Source of the DNA: G963665815 sp942492065
GTDB lineage: Bacteria > Cloacimonadota > Cloacimonadia > Cloacimonadales > JAIOQZ01
NCBI GenBank assembly: GCA_942492065.1
Contig: CALODV010000005.1
Location: forward strand, 1-64,000
Direction: 5' to 3'
DNA length: 64,000 bases
Shown: piece by piece, positions 17,103 to 25,395 of the stretch
Layout: each line of letters opens with the position of its first letter
Position numbering within the stretch: the stretch's first letter is position 1
Position numbers and translations under genes: made by a program
Notes under the pieces: model-generated
What the model was told of the DNA's origin: nothing
What the model saw: the letters and a program-made list of their open reading frames with translations, nothing else
Database searches by the model: none

Positions 17103-18563
17103 TTACTTTGTGCAGTCCTTTTCATTATCTTTGTAAGCCCTTATCCTGAGCGTCCTGAGCAAACTGAGTCTATCTTCTCGACTGAGTATAAAATAGGCAA
17201 AAACAAGAAAAACACATCCTGTTCCCAGCTTCAGGAGAAATGCTGATGTAAACCCGAAAGACTGAGTAAAATAAGCCGGAATTACAAAGACAAATGCCAT
17301 TATAATAATTCCCAGCACCTTAGCATTATGGTATTTTACAGCATGCTGTTTCTGTGTCAGAAAATACATGATAAATGCGGTTACGACTGTTGATAATGCC
17401 GTCGCAACAGATGCCCCCATTACATTGAACTTAGGGATAAGCAGATAGTTCAACCCGATATTGACTCCAACTCCCACAAACACGATTATCGTCAGAACAC
17501 TTATCTTCTTATAGTAATAAAAAGACATGGAGAATATATTCTGCAGATGTTTGAAAATAAATGTAGCCATCAGAACCGGGACAAACAAATATACATTTGC
17601 ATAATCCTTACCCTTAGCTGCAATCATAAGTACTTCTCTGGCAAAAAGACTTAGAAATACAAACCCCGCAGCAAGCAGGATAGTTGTATTGACCTGGACT
17701 TTGGGTAGATAATCATTAATTTTTCTATTTTCAAAGCGAGATATTACTATAGGCAAAAGTGCTGTTTGAATTGAAACAACCAGAACAACTTGAAGTACAC
17801 TTGCAACTTTATGTCCCACATAATATATACCTACACTGGTTTCATCTGCCAGGAACTTAAGAATATATCTGTCAGCCTGTGTCAGCAGATTCGTAGAAAT
17901 GGTTGTCAACACCAAAGGAACACTGTATTTCAACATTGATTGAAGAAGACTTCTGTCTATCTCAAAGCTAAGTTCTTTTGCAATCACAGGAAATGTTAAC
18001 ATAAGAAAAAGTCCGTTCCCGATAGCCTGACCCATTATTACACTGGTAAGTCCAGCCTTGAAAACTACAAGCATCAGAACTGTTGCAAGCAGACTGACAA
18101 CCAGTTTCATTGCATTCACGATAACATAATAAACTGATTTCCCTTTGGATCGCAGTAAATTAAGACAGAACAGATAGAATATTTCAGAGGTAATCAACAG
18201 AATAATCTGCCAGGTATATCCAGTATACTCCCAACCAAGGAAAAATCCGAAAATTGGTTTAAACAATGAAGAAAAGATGTTGATAAAAGCTGCAATCAGT
18301 ATTAGGAACAGAAAAACCGTAGATGTAAATTTTCGCCCCTGCTTTTGATCAGCAGAGTACCAGCGCAAAAGAGCACTGCTCAGATTTAAACCGAACACAG
18401 CAGTCAATATAGCAGAGATCGGCATTATTAAGCCGAATACACCTACTATTGCTGTTGTCAGGTATTTTGTCTGATATGGTAATAGTATGAATCCAAGAAC
18501 TTTTGAAAGGATATTACCAAAACTGTATACAGCTATATCTTTTGTTGTCTTGTTCTTCAGCAT
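17103..18563 (-). CDS. Polysaccharide flippase (Wzx / MATE-like)
   Basis: The 486-residue membrane protein has about 14 hydrophobic helices and the N-terminal pattern of the oligosaccharide flippase family (IAVYSFGNILSKVLGFILLPYQTKYLT). It includes TNLLTQADRYIL and a second half related to the first. Such proteins move undecaprenyl-linked sugars across the inner membrane for O-antigen or exopolysaccharide. No glycosyltransferase is in this window, so the sugar is unknown. It lies 29 bases upstream of the UvrC-like gene and 19 bases after the lipoprotein gene, in a long minus-strand run. Confidence 0.9.
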   Translation of the reverse strand: MLKNKTTKDIAVYSFGNILSKVLGFILLPYQTKYLTTAIVGVFGLIMPISAILTAVFGLNLSSALLRWYSADQKQGRKFTSTVFLFLILIAAFINIFSSLFKPIFGFFLGWEYTGYTWQIILLITSEIFYLFCLNLLRSKGKSVYYVIVNAMKLVVSLLATVLMLVVFKAGLTSVIMGQAIGNGLFLMLTFPVIAKELSFEIDRSLLQSMLKYSVPLVLTTISTNLLTQADRYILKFLADETSVGIYYVGHKVASVLQVVLVVSIQTALLPIVISRFENRKINDYLPKVQVNTTILLAAGFVFLSLFAREVLMIAAKGKDYANVYLFVPVLMATFIFKHLQNIFSMSFYYYKKISVLTIIVFVGVGVNIGLNYLLIPKFNVMGASVATALSTVVTAFIMYFLTQKQHAVKYHNAKVLGIIIMAFVFVIPAYFTQSFGFTSAFLLKLGTGCVFLVFAYFILSREDRLSLLRTLRIRAYKDNEKDCTK

Positions 18564-18582
18564 TTATATTGAGACGAAGTTC

Positions 18583-19290
18583 CTAATTTTTTGTCAGCAG
18601 ATATGTAATTCCAAGAGCAAGTACAATAACACCGAGAACCTTAGGAATATCCAGACGTTTTTCCTGATAAGCTATCTGTCTGGTCTCGTATACAGTATAA
18701 GTAGAGTCAGTATAACCCGATCTTACCTGATCTGTATTGTAAACAGGAACCTTATTCCTTTCGAAATACATTATTACATCCTGTATTGCCGATGAGTTTC
18801 CACTGTCTTTGACATCAAACTCAAAAACGGTCATATAGGTGTCAAGACTCATGATTGATATCCTGAATTCATTGTTAGTTCGATTCATTAGTCTACCATA
18901 TACAACATACTCAATATTGAAGTCTTTTTTTATATCTGAAAGAAGCTTTGTGTTAGTTCTGGAAATCCTGGATAATTCGTAATGATCTTTCAGCTCCTGG
19001 CAAGATATCATCTTCATACCGGGATCGTATTTAAGTGCATCGTAAAGCTGTGTTGAAAGAGCGGGAATATCTTTACCGTTATCAGTAAATCCAAAGATAC
19101 CTATTATCGGCTGCTCTTTATCTTTGAATACATCTTTTTCCGGAGTTACATGATCAGCACAGATTTCGCATGAGAATTGAGGTATTCTTTTCCTTTTCTG
19201 TACCGGTACTTTTTCTGGTCTGTATTTGGTTACAGTTGCACATCCGAGTAGTAAAAAAACAAGTAATAGCGATAAAGCTGCTTTTTTCAT
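18583..19290 (-). CDS. Lipoprotein with C-terminal membrane helix
   Basis: The 235-residue protein has a clear signal and lipobox (LLLGC, Cys17). GGAGGA sits 5 bases before the ATG. The mature part contains a CEIC pair near residue 42, an alpha/beta domain (IIGIFGFTDNG, STQLYDALKYDPG, NIEYVVYGRLMNR) that resembles the N-terminal fold of TolB/FlgO-like proteins, and ends in a hydrophobic helix (VLGVIVLALGITYLLT). A lipid anchor and a terminal helix in one protein is unusual. Function unknown. Confidence 0.75.
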   Translation of the reverse strand: MKKAALSLLLVFLLLGCATVTKYRPEKVPVQKRKRIPQFSCEICADHVTPEKDVFKDKEQPIIGIFGFTDNGKDIPALSTQLYDALKYDPGMKMISCQELKDHYELSRISRTNTKLLSDIKKDFNIEYVVYGRLMNRTNNEFRISIMSLDTYMTVFEFDVKDSGNSSAIQDVIMYFERNKVPVYNTDQVRSGYTDSTYTVYETRQIAYQEKRLDIPKVLGVIVLALGITYLLTKN

Positions 19291-19352
19291 ATTTTCCTCC
19301 AGAAAGTATATAATTTATTTTTTTTATACAATGATAACTTATACATTTAAAG

Positions 19353-21677
19353 TTAATTTGTAATCAGATTTTTTGATTGAGAACCGTTTTTAAGCTCCAG
19401 TTTGAGTTCAGAAAATAGGAAATCATGAATCCTCTGAAGCATTAAAGCCAAATATTTTGAATCATTTATTTTTATGTAATTCTCTGCAAAGTTTGTCAAG
19501 GTTTTCTCTGGCTTCACAATATCATATTCCGTTACGAAGTTATCAATTTCACTTGCATAAACCCCAAAAGTATGAACTAATTTATCAATGCATAGAATAT
19601 AACCATCCTCCGTCAACTTATCATCAACTTCAGTATCATTCAAGCTGATTACAGGATATGTTCGCTCTCCATCAGTGAAGAAGTTGCGATTCCCTATCTT
19701 CCTTAAATTTCCGGAGGCTTCCAGGATTTCAGAGACAAAGTTTTTTTCAACACTGAGCTTCAGCCCTGAATCCAGGAAAGTCATCATGGTCTCTTTGTCA
19801 GATTTATCCCTCTCAAACCCGGAGGAATCCACCAGATCCAGAATAACTGCAGTACTGCATTCTGCAACAAAATGATCAATTCTTAGAACAGGGAGCAGCT
19901 CATTATTTCTGTATTCTATAAAGCCACTTACTACAGGTAAAGATGAGGCTAATATTTCAGGAATCTCCATAGATGTAAACTTCCCTGAATTTATGATATT
20001 ATCGCAAATAATCCCTATCTCATTGCCATGAATCTGAATATGCAGAATCTTCTTACCATCAATCCTGTTAAGAGGAATATCCTCATGAGAATACTCTTTC
20101 ATATTAAACACTTCATCGGTAAAATACAGCGGTAAATCGGTGTTATCAACTGCCAAACCTAATCTTGTGCTATTATCTATTTTCAACAGATTATCAAGTT
20201 GAACAGAACTTATCCTGTTCAGGAAAATATCATTTACACAGAATAACTTATCTCCGGTTCCAAAGACTACATAAGAATGAAGTACATCCGGATTCTCTGT
20301 TTTACAGCTGAGAATCAGACAATTATGCCTGTTAAGATAACTGGTTTCTGTTGCCTCGCAAATATCTCTGACAAAATGATGCAGTCTGGAAAGACTCTGC
20401 TGCTGAAACTCCCCGTTCTCCATATCTTCATTATCATAAAAATCGAAAGCCATCAGCTTAACAACGTTGAAATCGGGAGCAGGTATAACTTCTATTCTTA
20501 TCTTAAGCTCTGAAAACTCATAGCTTCTGTAATCTTTCTGAAAACTGATAATCAATCTGATAAATCTCAGCAGTCGGAACAGAATATTCCGTTCTTCTGA
20601 CTTGTAAACATTACTTCCGGAAGAAACAGTGACGAGTCTTAGTTCTACTCCATATTCCTGTTCCATTTCAGGCAAAAATTTCCTGAGATTATTAAAGACT
20701 TCATCAAAAGAACGCATTTCACTCTTGTAAATGAAACTCTCCAGTGTTTCAGTTATAGACAGCAATGATTCTGATACTTCTGTTGATGATGAATCTGTAC
20801 TGAAATTATTCATCTTGTGTTTAATTGTATTCAATTCTTTGATCTGAGCATGGAGTGTGTTAAAATCTGATTTTGTGATCTCTGCTGTATTATTTTCAAG
20901 AACACTATCCAAACTTAGTGAACTTCCAGTTACAAGTGACCTTTCCCCTGAATCTAAAACCTCTATCGTATCATCCAGCATCGAGAAATACATAGTACTA
21001 GATGAGAGAATATCAAAACTGTTTACAGTGTATGAGTCACATATTTCTTTGAGAGATTTCCTGGAGGATATTAAATGAAAATAATTCCCTGCTTTCCCCG
21101 ATTTTATGAAAGTTTTCAGAATGATATCCGTATCGTTTCTGCTTATGCTGAAGACATCATCCAGTATACTATTCTGATCGGAATAGTATTTTTCCATGAG
21201 ATAGAATTTGTGCTGATTATCCCTGATATAACTGAGTATGCTTTCTGCACAATTGAACTCAGTCTCAGCTTTTGCATGAAAACCTGCTGTATCGAAAATG
21301 GAAGCAACATCAAACTGATTGTAATGATTGCTGGAATCTGCAATTCTATAGGTCTCAAAGACAGAATCGACAGACTCTTTTGATATTTCATCGTTCCGAA
21401 CTAATTCGTGAAGTTTGGAGACTGTACGGTAAAGTTCATTTAACAGCTCAAAGTCAAAGTCTTTAATACTGTAACGGATGAAAAACTCAAATGACATCAA
21501 TGCAGATTTATCAAACTTCAGGTTCTTTATATTCAGATAATTACGAAAAGAATTAATATATGTGTAATATGGTTCAGCTGCTTTCTGCAGTATCAATATT
21601 GAATCTTTATTAAATTTAGAAAACTCCTTATCGATTTGCTCAAATAAGGAGTTTTCAAACTGTATGTATTTATCCAT
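19353..21677 (-). CDS. Divergent CheA-like scaffold protein with CheW-like domains and degenerate kinase core
   Basis: The ATG at 21677 follows GAGGA; a TTG just before it is less likely. The 774-residue protein has a helical N-terminal region (1-300). A segment follows the CheA dimerisation-kinase junction pattern (SEMRSFDEVFNNLRKFLPEM, then EYGVELRLVT, then an LFRLLRFIRLI helix where CheA has its N-box). The N-box RNAVDHG and the G boxes of the ATPase are absent. Two CheW-like stretches follow: one near residues 455-620 (VVFGTGDKLFCVND..., RNNELLPVLRIDHF) and one near 640-730 (ISLNDTEVDD, YILCIDKLVHTFGVYASEI). I infer a kinase-dead CheA derivative. It is in the same run as a CheY-like gene 4 kb downstream. 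Confidence 0.55.
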   Translation of the reverse strand: MDKYIQFENSLFEQIDKEFSKFNKDSILILQKAAEPYYTYINSFRNYLNIKNLKFDKSALMSFEFFIRYSIKDFDFELLNELYRTVSKLHELVRNDEISKESVDSVFETYRIADSSNHYNQFDVASIFDTAGFHAKAETEFNCAESILSYIRDNQHKFYLMEKYYSDQNSILDDVFSISRNDTDIILKTFIKSGKAGNYFHLISSRKSLKEICDSYTVNSFDILSSSTMYFSMLDDTIEVLDSGERSLVTGSSLSLDSVLENNTAEITKSDFNTLHAQIKELNTIKHKMNNFSTDSSSTEVSESLLSITETLESFIYKSEMRSFDEVFNNLRKFLPEMEQEYGVELRLVTVSSGSNVYKSEERNILFRLLRFIRLIISFQKDYRSYEFSELKIRIEVIPAPDFNVVKLMAFDFYDNEDMENGEFQQQSLSRLHHFVRDICEATETSYLNRHNCLILSCKTENPDVLHSYVVFGTGDKLFCVNDIFLNRISSVQLDNLLKIDNSTRLGLAVDNTDLPLYFTDEVFNMKEYSHEDIPLNRIDGKKILHIQIHGNEIGIICDNIINSGKFTSMEIPEILASSLPVVSGFIEYRNNELLPVLRIDHFVAECSTAVILDLVDSSGFERDKSDKETMMTFLDSGLKLSVEKNFVSEILEASGNLRKIGNRNFFTDGERTYPVISLNDTEVDDKLTEDGYILCIDKLVHTFGVYASEIDNFVTEYDIVKPEKTLTNFAENYIKINDSKYLALMLQRIHDFLFSELKLELKNGSQSKNLITN

Positions 21678-21701
21678 CAAGGATTTTCCTCAGTTATCTT
21701 T

Positions 21702-23189
21702 CTATTTCATTAACACAATTTTCTTTATTTTTATGTCATTATTGTTTGTTTTGATAAAGTAAACGCCTGAAGACACCTTTTTACCTGTCACATCTCTCAT
21801 GTTCCAGCTTACTGTACTTCCTGCATTATGCAGTATTGAAGAATGGACTCTCTGCCCCTTAATGTTAAAGATTGAAATTTCAGTATCCGCATCAACTGCT
21901 TTGCTGAATCTGATATCAAGAGAATTTCCGATTGTTGAAGGATTGTTCACTATAATACTGTTTTCAGGTTTTGTAATATCATTTTCTTTTACAGAAACAT
22001 TCTGCAGATCGAAACTCACATCATTCTGGTCATCATCATTTACAACAATATGTGCTCCGCTGATATCCATAACATTGCTTGCAGTGAATGTAATCTCACC
22101 TGTAAAGTCGAATGTAGCCGGGATGAAGTCAACGAGAGCTCCACTTCCAAGCTGAAGCACTGCCTTTTGTGGAAAATGGCCGTCTGCATCGTAGTAATCA
22201 AAACTGATATTCCAGGCTCCCATGCTATTATCTGTAACAACATTTCTTATCTCAGGCAGTGTGTTGTTCTGCGGATGAGTAAACTCAAAGTGATCATGAA
22301 TCATCAGATTAAGGCTGGTCATATCTGCAATATTCGCATTAAACGAAGGCATTGTTGTAATCAGGAATGTGATTGTTGAGAATGCCAGAGATTTTGTGGT
22401 GTTTGGCCAGGTTCCAAAGTTCGGATCATTAGCCAGATCATTCATTGCACATGAAAGCACAAGCAGATCATTTGCTGAATCCTCATAAGACATAATATCA
22501 CCAATTCTCTGGATATTATTCAGATCAAAAGTAGTATCGATTGTTGCAGCAATTTTATATAATCCGGGAGAGATTAACGCACCAAGATTTACTGTTTCAA
22601 TCATCAGATATACGGTAGAATCCGTAACAACTGACTCAGGATTAGCCAGTAAAGCAACATAAGCATATGCTTCCCCTGAGAAAATATCTAAAGTAGGATA
22701 TCCCCCACCGTTGTTTTTCATACCTACATAAACCCTGTTTGCGTCATAACCTGCGTAATCTGAAACAAGTTCCAGATGGTCGCTGCCCGTAACAGAACAG
22801 TCTCCAACTGAATCCTGAGCGAAAAAAGTAAGATCGTTAATGCCTGGGCTAGTAGTATTAACCTCTTTCACCATAGCAAGCTGAATAAGGTTCATGATAT
22901 TCTGTCTGAGATAAAACTGCTGTTCCTGTCCGGGGGTTACCTGATATGATATACCGAATGTCAGAGTATCAGTGTTAGCTGCGATTTGAGATGTCCAGCC
23001 GGATTGATCGTTATACTGAACTTCCAGAGAATCACCTGAGACATTCAGTGTAGTAAAATCGAGCTGTGCATTGCCGTCAGCTTCCATTGCGCCTGTTCTG
23101 AGATTACCCCACATCGGGATATCTTCGAACTGAGCTGCTAGAAACTGTATACTAAGAAAACAAACAAACAATAATAATAATTTTTTCAT
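21702..23189 (-). CDS. Secreted protein with C-terminal FlgD/T9SS-like sorting domain
   Basis: The ATG at 23189 has GGAGGATAAG before it and starts a typical signal peptide (KKLLLLFVCFLSIQFLAA), giving 495 residues; a longer upstream reading has no ribosome site. The body is beta-rich without a recognised enzyme motif (MWGNLRTG near the start, several TSLNLMIHDHFEF-like strands). The last ~85 residues (NPSTIGNSLDIRFSKA, ISIFNIKGQRV, SSGVYFIKT, KIVLMK) form the Ig-like sorting domain common in surface proteins of this group. In Bacteroidota this domain targets type IX secretion; here export by that route is an inference. Confidence 0.82.
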   Translation of the reverse strand: MKKLLLLFVCFLSIQFLAAQFEDIPMWGNLRTGAMEADGNAQLDFTTLNVSGDSLEVQYNDQSGWTSQIAANTDTLTFGISYQVTPGQEQQFYLRQNIMNLIQLAMVKEVNTTSPGINDLTFFAQDSVGDCSVTGSDHLELVSDYAGYDANRVYVGMKNNGGGYPTLDIFSGEAYAYVALLANPESVVTDSTVYLMIETVNLGALISPGLYKIAATIDTTFDLNNIQRIGDIMSYEDSANDLLVLSCAMNDLANDPNFGTWPNTTKSLAFSTITFLITTMPSFNANIADMTSLNLMIHDHFEFTHPQNNTLPEIRNVVTDNSMGAWNISFDYYDADGHFPQKAVLQLGSGALVDFIPATFDFTGEITFTASNVMDISGAHIVVNDDDQNDVSFDLQNVSVKENDITKPENSIIVNNPSTIGNSLDIRFSKAVDADTEISIFNIKGQRVHSSILHNAGSTVSWNMRDVTGKKVSSGVYFIKTNNNDIKIKKIVLMK

Positions 23190-23313
23190 CTTATCCTCCA
23201 ATATATAAACTGAAACAACATTATCAAATGTCAAGACTTAAATAGTAAAATTTCATTGACAGTCAACTCTTACACATCCTAAATCAATTTCAGTGCAAAA
23301 ATGGCAGGTAAAT

Positions 23314-23874
23314 ATGTATAAAATCAGGTTCTTCCTAATATCATCATTAATTCTTCTGCTTCTGGGATGCAGTTGTAATTATGTGTATGACTACTTTGAA
23401 ATGGGTAATACGGGACAAATGAAAATAAATGAGAATTGGATTGCCGATGCAAGTCTTTATTCTCATTCTAATCCCTCCAACGGACTTCCATCAAACGGAT
23501 ACAGCCCAATCCAGAGATTCAGCCTGAATGTATTCTCAAACAAAGATATCAGTAATGCTTATCTGGAAGGAGAAACAAGAGTTGAGAACATTTGTATTCA
23601 CAGCAGCAGAGTAAACTATAAGAATATTGATTTCACCTTCACAGGATATAGTTTATGCAATGATAATTTTACTTATTATACCGATAATGCCATGACCGGT
23701 TTCAAACCCATAGCCCTGCTATCCTATAGTGTAAGAAAAATAATTATACCACTAGAAGTTAAATATCTTAAAATCAGCTTTGATCTAATTGATGAAGGTG
23801 AAACAATCCATGTTGAGATTCCACTTAGCAGGCATACTTCATCAGAATGGAAGTGTTTCGCTCCCGTTAATTAA
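23314..23874 (+). CDS. Lipoprotein of unknown function, paralogue A
   Basis: The ATG at 23314 yields a tight signal with lipobox LLLGC; a GTG 21 bases upstream is possible. The product (186 residues) is beta-rich, with NENWIADASLY near the mature start and VEIPLSRHTSSEWKC at the end. The next gene encodes a protein of similar length with matching landmarks (NDDWKITLHAF and IEIPFNRKNTESRWDF), so the two are tandem relatives. No catalytic motif is visible. A TTGACA at 23252 may be part of its promoter. Confidence 0.7.
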   Translation: MYKIRFFLISSLILLLLGCSCNYVYDYFEMGNTGQMKINENWIADASLYSHSNPSNGLPSNGYSPIQRFSLNVFSNKDISNAYLEGETRVENICIHSSRVNYKNIDFTFTGYSLCNDNFTYYTDNAMTGFKPIALLSYSVRKIIIPLEVKYLKISFDLIDEGETIHVEIPLSRHTSSEWKCFAPVN

Positions 23875-23888
23875 GAAAGGATACTAAA

Positions 23889-24470
23889 TTGAAAATAAAA
23901 ACTACATCACTGTTCACACTATTTCTTGTTATGATTCTGTTTCAGAATGCATACTGTCTGTTCAGTAACAAAGACCGATTTGATGAATATTACAAATACA
24001 GCGATCATTATGCAGTTAATGATGACTGGAAGATTACACTGCATGCTTTTGAGTCATACCAATCGAGTAAGTCAGAGCAAGATACACTTGAGTATGTTAT
24101 CAGAATTTATCTTCATACCCATAAAGACGTCCTTAACGAATTCAATCTGAAAACTGTCAAAATCCTAAATGCCGTTTTAATTCTTGAGGACAACAAAGAA
24201 CTCAATATTGAATATTCGAAAATAGATGGCTCAATTCATAAGCAGGAACAGCAAGATAATTTTAATTCACTGGGCAGCTTCAATCTCTGCACTATTACTT
24301 ATTTGTCAAAGCCCTTGAGTATTCCATCAAATTATCTGGATGCAAAGCTGAAGTTTGTATTTATTGATGGCAAACAAACTCATAATATTGAAATACCATT
24401 TAACAGAAAAAACACTGAGTCACGATGGGATTTTCATTGTAATGGAGAACCGAAAGAGAGTCAGTATTAG
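23889..24470 (+). CDS. Exported protein of unknown function, paralogue B
   Basis: Translation starts at TTG 23889, with AAAGGA at suitable spacing. The signal peptide (SLFTLFLVMILFQNAYC) may end at a Cys but lacks a strict lipobox. The mature part (about 170 residues) is beta-rich and parallels the upstream gene, including the closing strand with basic and Trp residues. The 14-base gap to the upstream stop suggests one transcript. Function unknown. Confidence 0.68.
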   Translation: MKIKTTSLFTLFLVMILFQNAYCLFSNKDRFDEYYKYSDHYAVNDDWKITLHAFESYQSSKSEQDTLEYVIRIYLHTHKDVLNEFNLKTVKILNAVLILEDNKELNIEYSKIDGSIHKQEQQDNFNSLGSFNLCTITYLSKPLSIPSNYLDAKLKFVFIDGKQTHNIEIPFNRKNTESRWDFHCNGEPKESQY

Positions 24471-24932
24471 TTTGGGAGATTTACCTGTCTGTTTTTTAAG
24501 CTAAAGCCCTCACAAATCTAAATAAAGATAAAAGAATCCGAGCCTGTAATTAAAAAATAAAATTCTTGACATACCCCCCCAACTTGTTGTCAATTGATCA
24601 AATGGAAAGTTTTATATCGGTGTAGAGTTCCAAAGAGCTTCGATGAAATTCTTGAATTTCATCAACTGTTTCAACAGTTAGAAGCTCTTATACAATATTG
24701 GAAGTTCTTGCAGATATGTGGATGTGTAAATAAATTCGTAACTTAGTTTCTTGAAGTTTAATGTCGCTAATGAAATCTACTATCATTAAAAAACGGAAAT
24801 GAGAATGTAAACAATTACTTCCGGGATGAAGCCGCTGACAAACCCATTTCCTGAATACATTATATCAGGATTATGCTTTGTATGCAAGTTTTTTTCTCGT
24901 TTCCATAGAAGGAGAAAGAATGAAGAACCTGA
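24471..24932 (+). other. Gene-free region holding a folded palindromic element
   Basis: About 460 bases without a supported gene. It contains a run of seven C at about 24573, and the three-armed palindromic structure described separately (24633-24689). A CATGCAAG-type stretch and an ATG-less start of the orphan sorting domain follow. Stops are frequent in all frames. Confidence 0.5.
24633..24689. repeat. Nested palindromes forming a three-way junction
   Basis: An outer stem of 9 bp, AAGAGCTTC (24633-24641) with GAAGCTCTT (24681-24689), encloses two inner palindromes. These are GATGAAATTC-TT-GAATTTCATC (24642-24663) and AACTGTT-TC-AACAGTT (24664-24679), with one unpaired A before the closing arm. 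A further 6-bp pair lies outside: TTCCAA (24628-24633) with TTGGAA (24698-24703). Such a compact structure could be a structured RNA or the folded end of a small mobile element. No ORF or poly-T tract is attached. Confidence 0.7.
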
Positions 24933-25232
24933 AAAAATGATGAAGATGTACCGGAATTTGCCCAGCTTTCAGGTAATTACCCTAACCCGTTTAACCCATC
25001 CACAACAATCTCATACAGTCTTCCTGAAGAAGGCAATGTGTGTATTGAAGTATACAACATTAAAGGTCAGAAGGTTAAGCAGTTGATAAATGAACATAAA
25101 GAAAGCGGAAATCATACAATAAAATGGAACGGAAGAGACGAAAACAACAAGAGCGTAGGTTCCGGAGTATATTTCTATAAAGTCAAAACAGAAAAATCAT
25201 CGCTGATAAACAAAATGATAATGTTGAAATAG
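24933..25232 (+). pseudogene. Orphan C-terminal sorting domain (gene remnant)
   Basis: The frame is open from 24933 to the TAG at 25230-25232 and encodes only the sorting domain: GNYPNPFNPSTTISYSLPEE, VYNIKGQKVKQLI, GSGVYFYKV, and KMIMLK. There is no signal peptide or body, and a stop precedes it at 24930. It is almost the same as the end of the beta-helix gene at 25396-27750, so it is best read as the surviving 3' end of a duplicated gene. Confidence 0.75.
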
Positions 25233-25318
25233 TATTTTCCCCTTGCGCATGGTTGCAGACCTCCGCAATGGTTGGAAAATATCGTACCCTATTGAATTTA
25301 TTCGATTTAGGGTGTTTT
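24975..25318 (+). repeat. Direct repeat copy A
   Basis: About 344 bases covering the orphan sorting domain and some 85 bases past its stop. It matches 27493-27834 at a constant offset of 2518 bases except for one single-base indel near 25284. The 3' part is nearly identical. It includes the hairpin at 25286-25313. Confidence 0.85.
25286..25318 (+). terminator. Terminator-like hairpin in repeat copy A
   Basis: The imperfect stem ACCCTATTGAAT / ATTCGATTTAGGGT is followed by GTTTT. The same structure with a longer T-run is in copy B (27803-27835), supporting a terminator that belonged to the duplicated gene. Confidence 0.55.
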
Positions 25319-25339
25319 CAATAAATATATCACACCTCC

Positions 25340-25374
25340 CTCCGCAAAGCGGAGTACTCCTCTTTATAGAGGAG
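25340..25374. repeat. Two adjacent short palindromes upstream of the beta-helix gene
   Basis: CTCCGC-AAA-GCGGAG is followed at once by a CTCCTC-TTTATA-GAGGAG hairpin. They lie in the 5' leader, 20-55 bases before the ATG at 25396. They could shape the leader RNA; they also resemble the CTCC/GGAG palindromes found at 45301-45471. Confidence 0.5.
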
Positions 25375-25395
25375 AATTTCAAAAGAAGGAAACCT

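Noticed and set aside
24826..25086. 86-residue ORF overlapping the orphan sorting domain
   Set aside because: The sorting domain frame is clearly the real one; this frame gives basic nonsense text.
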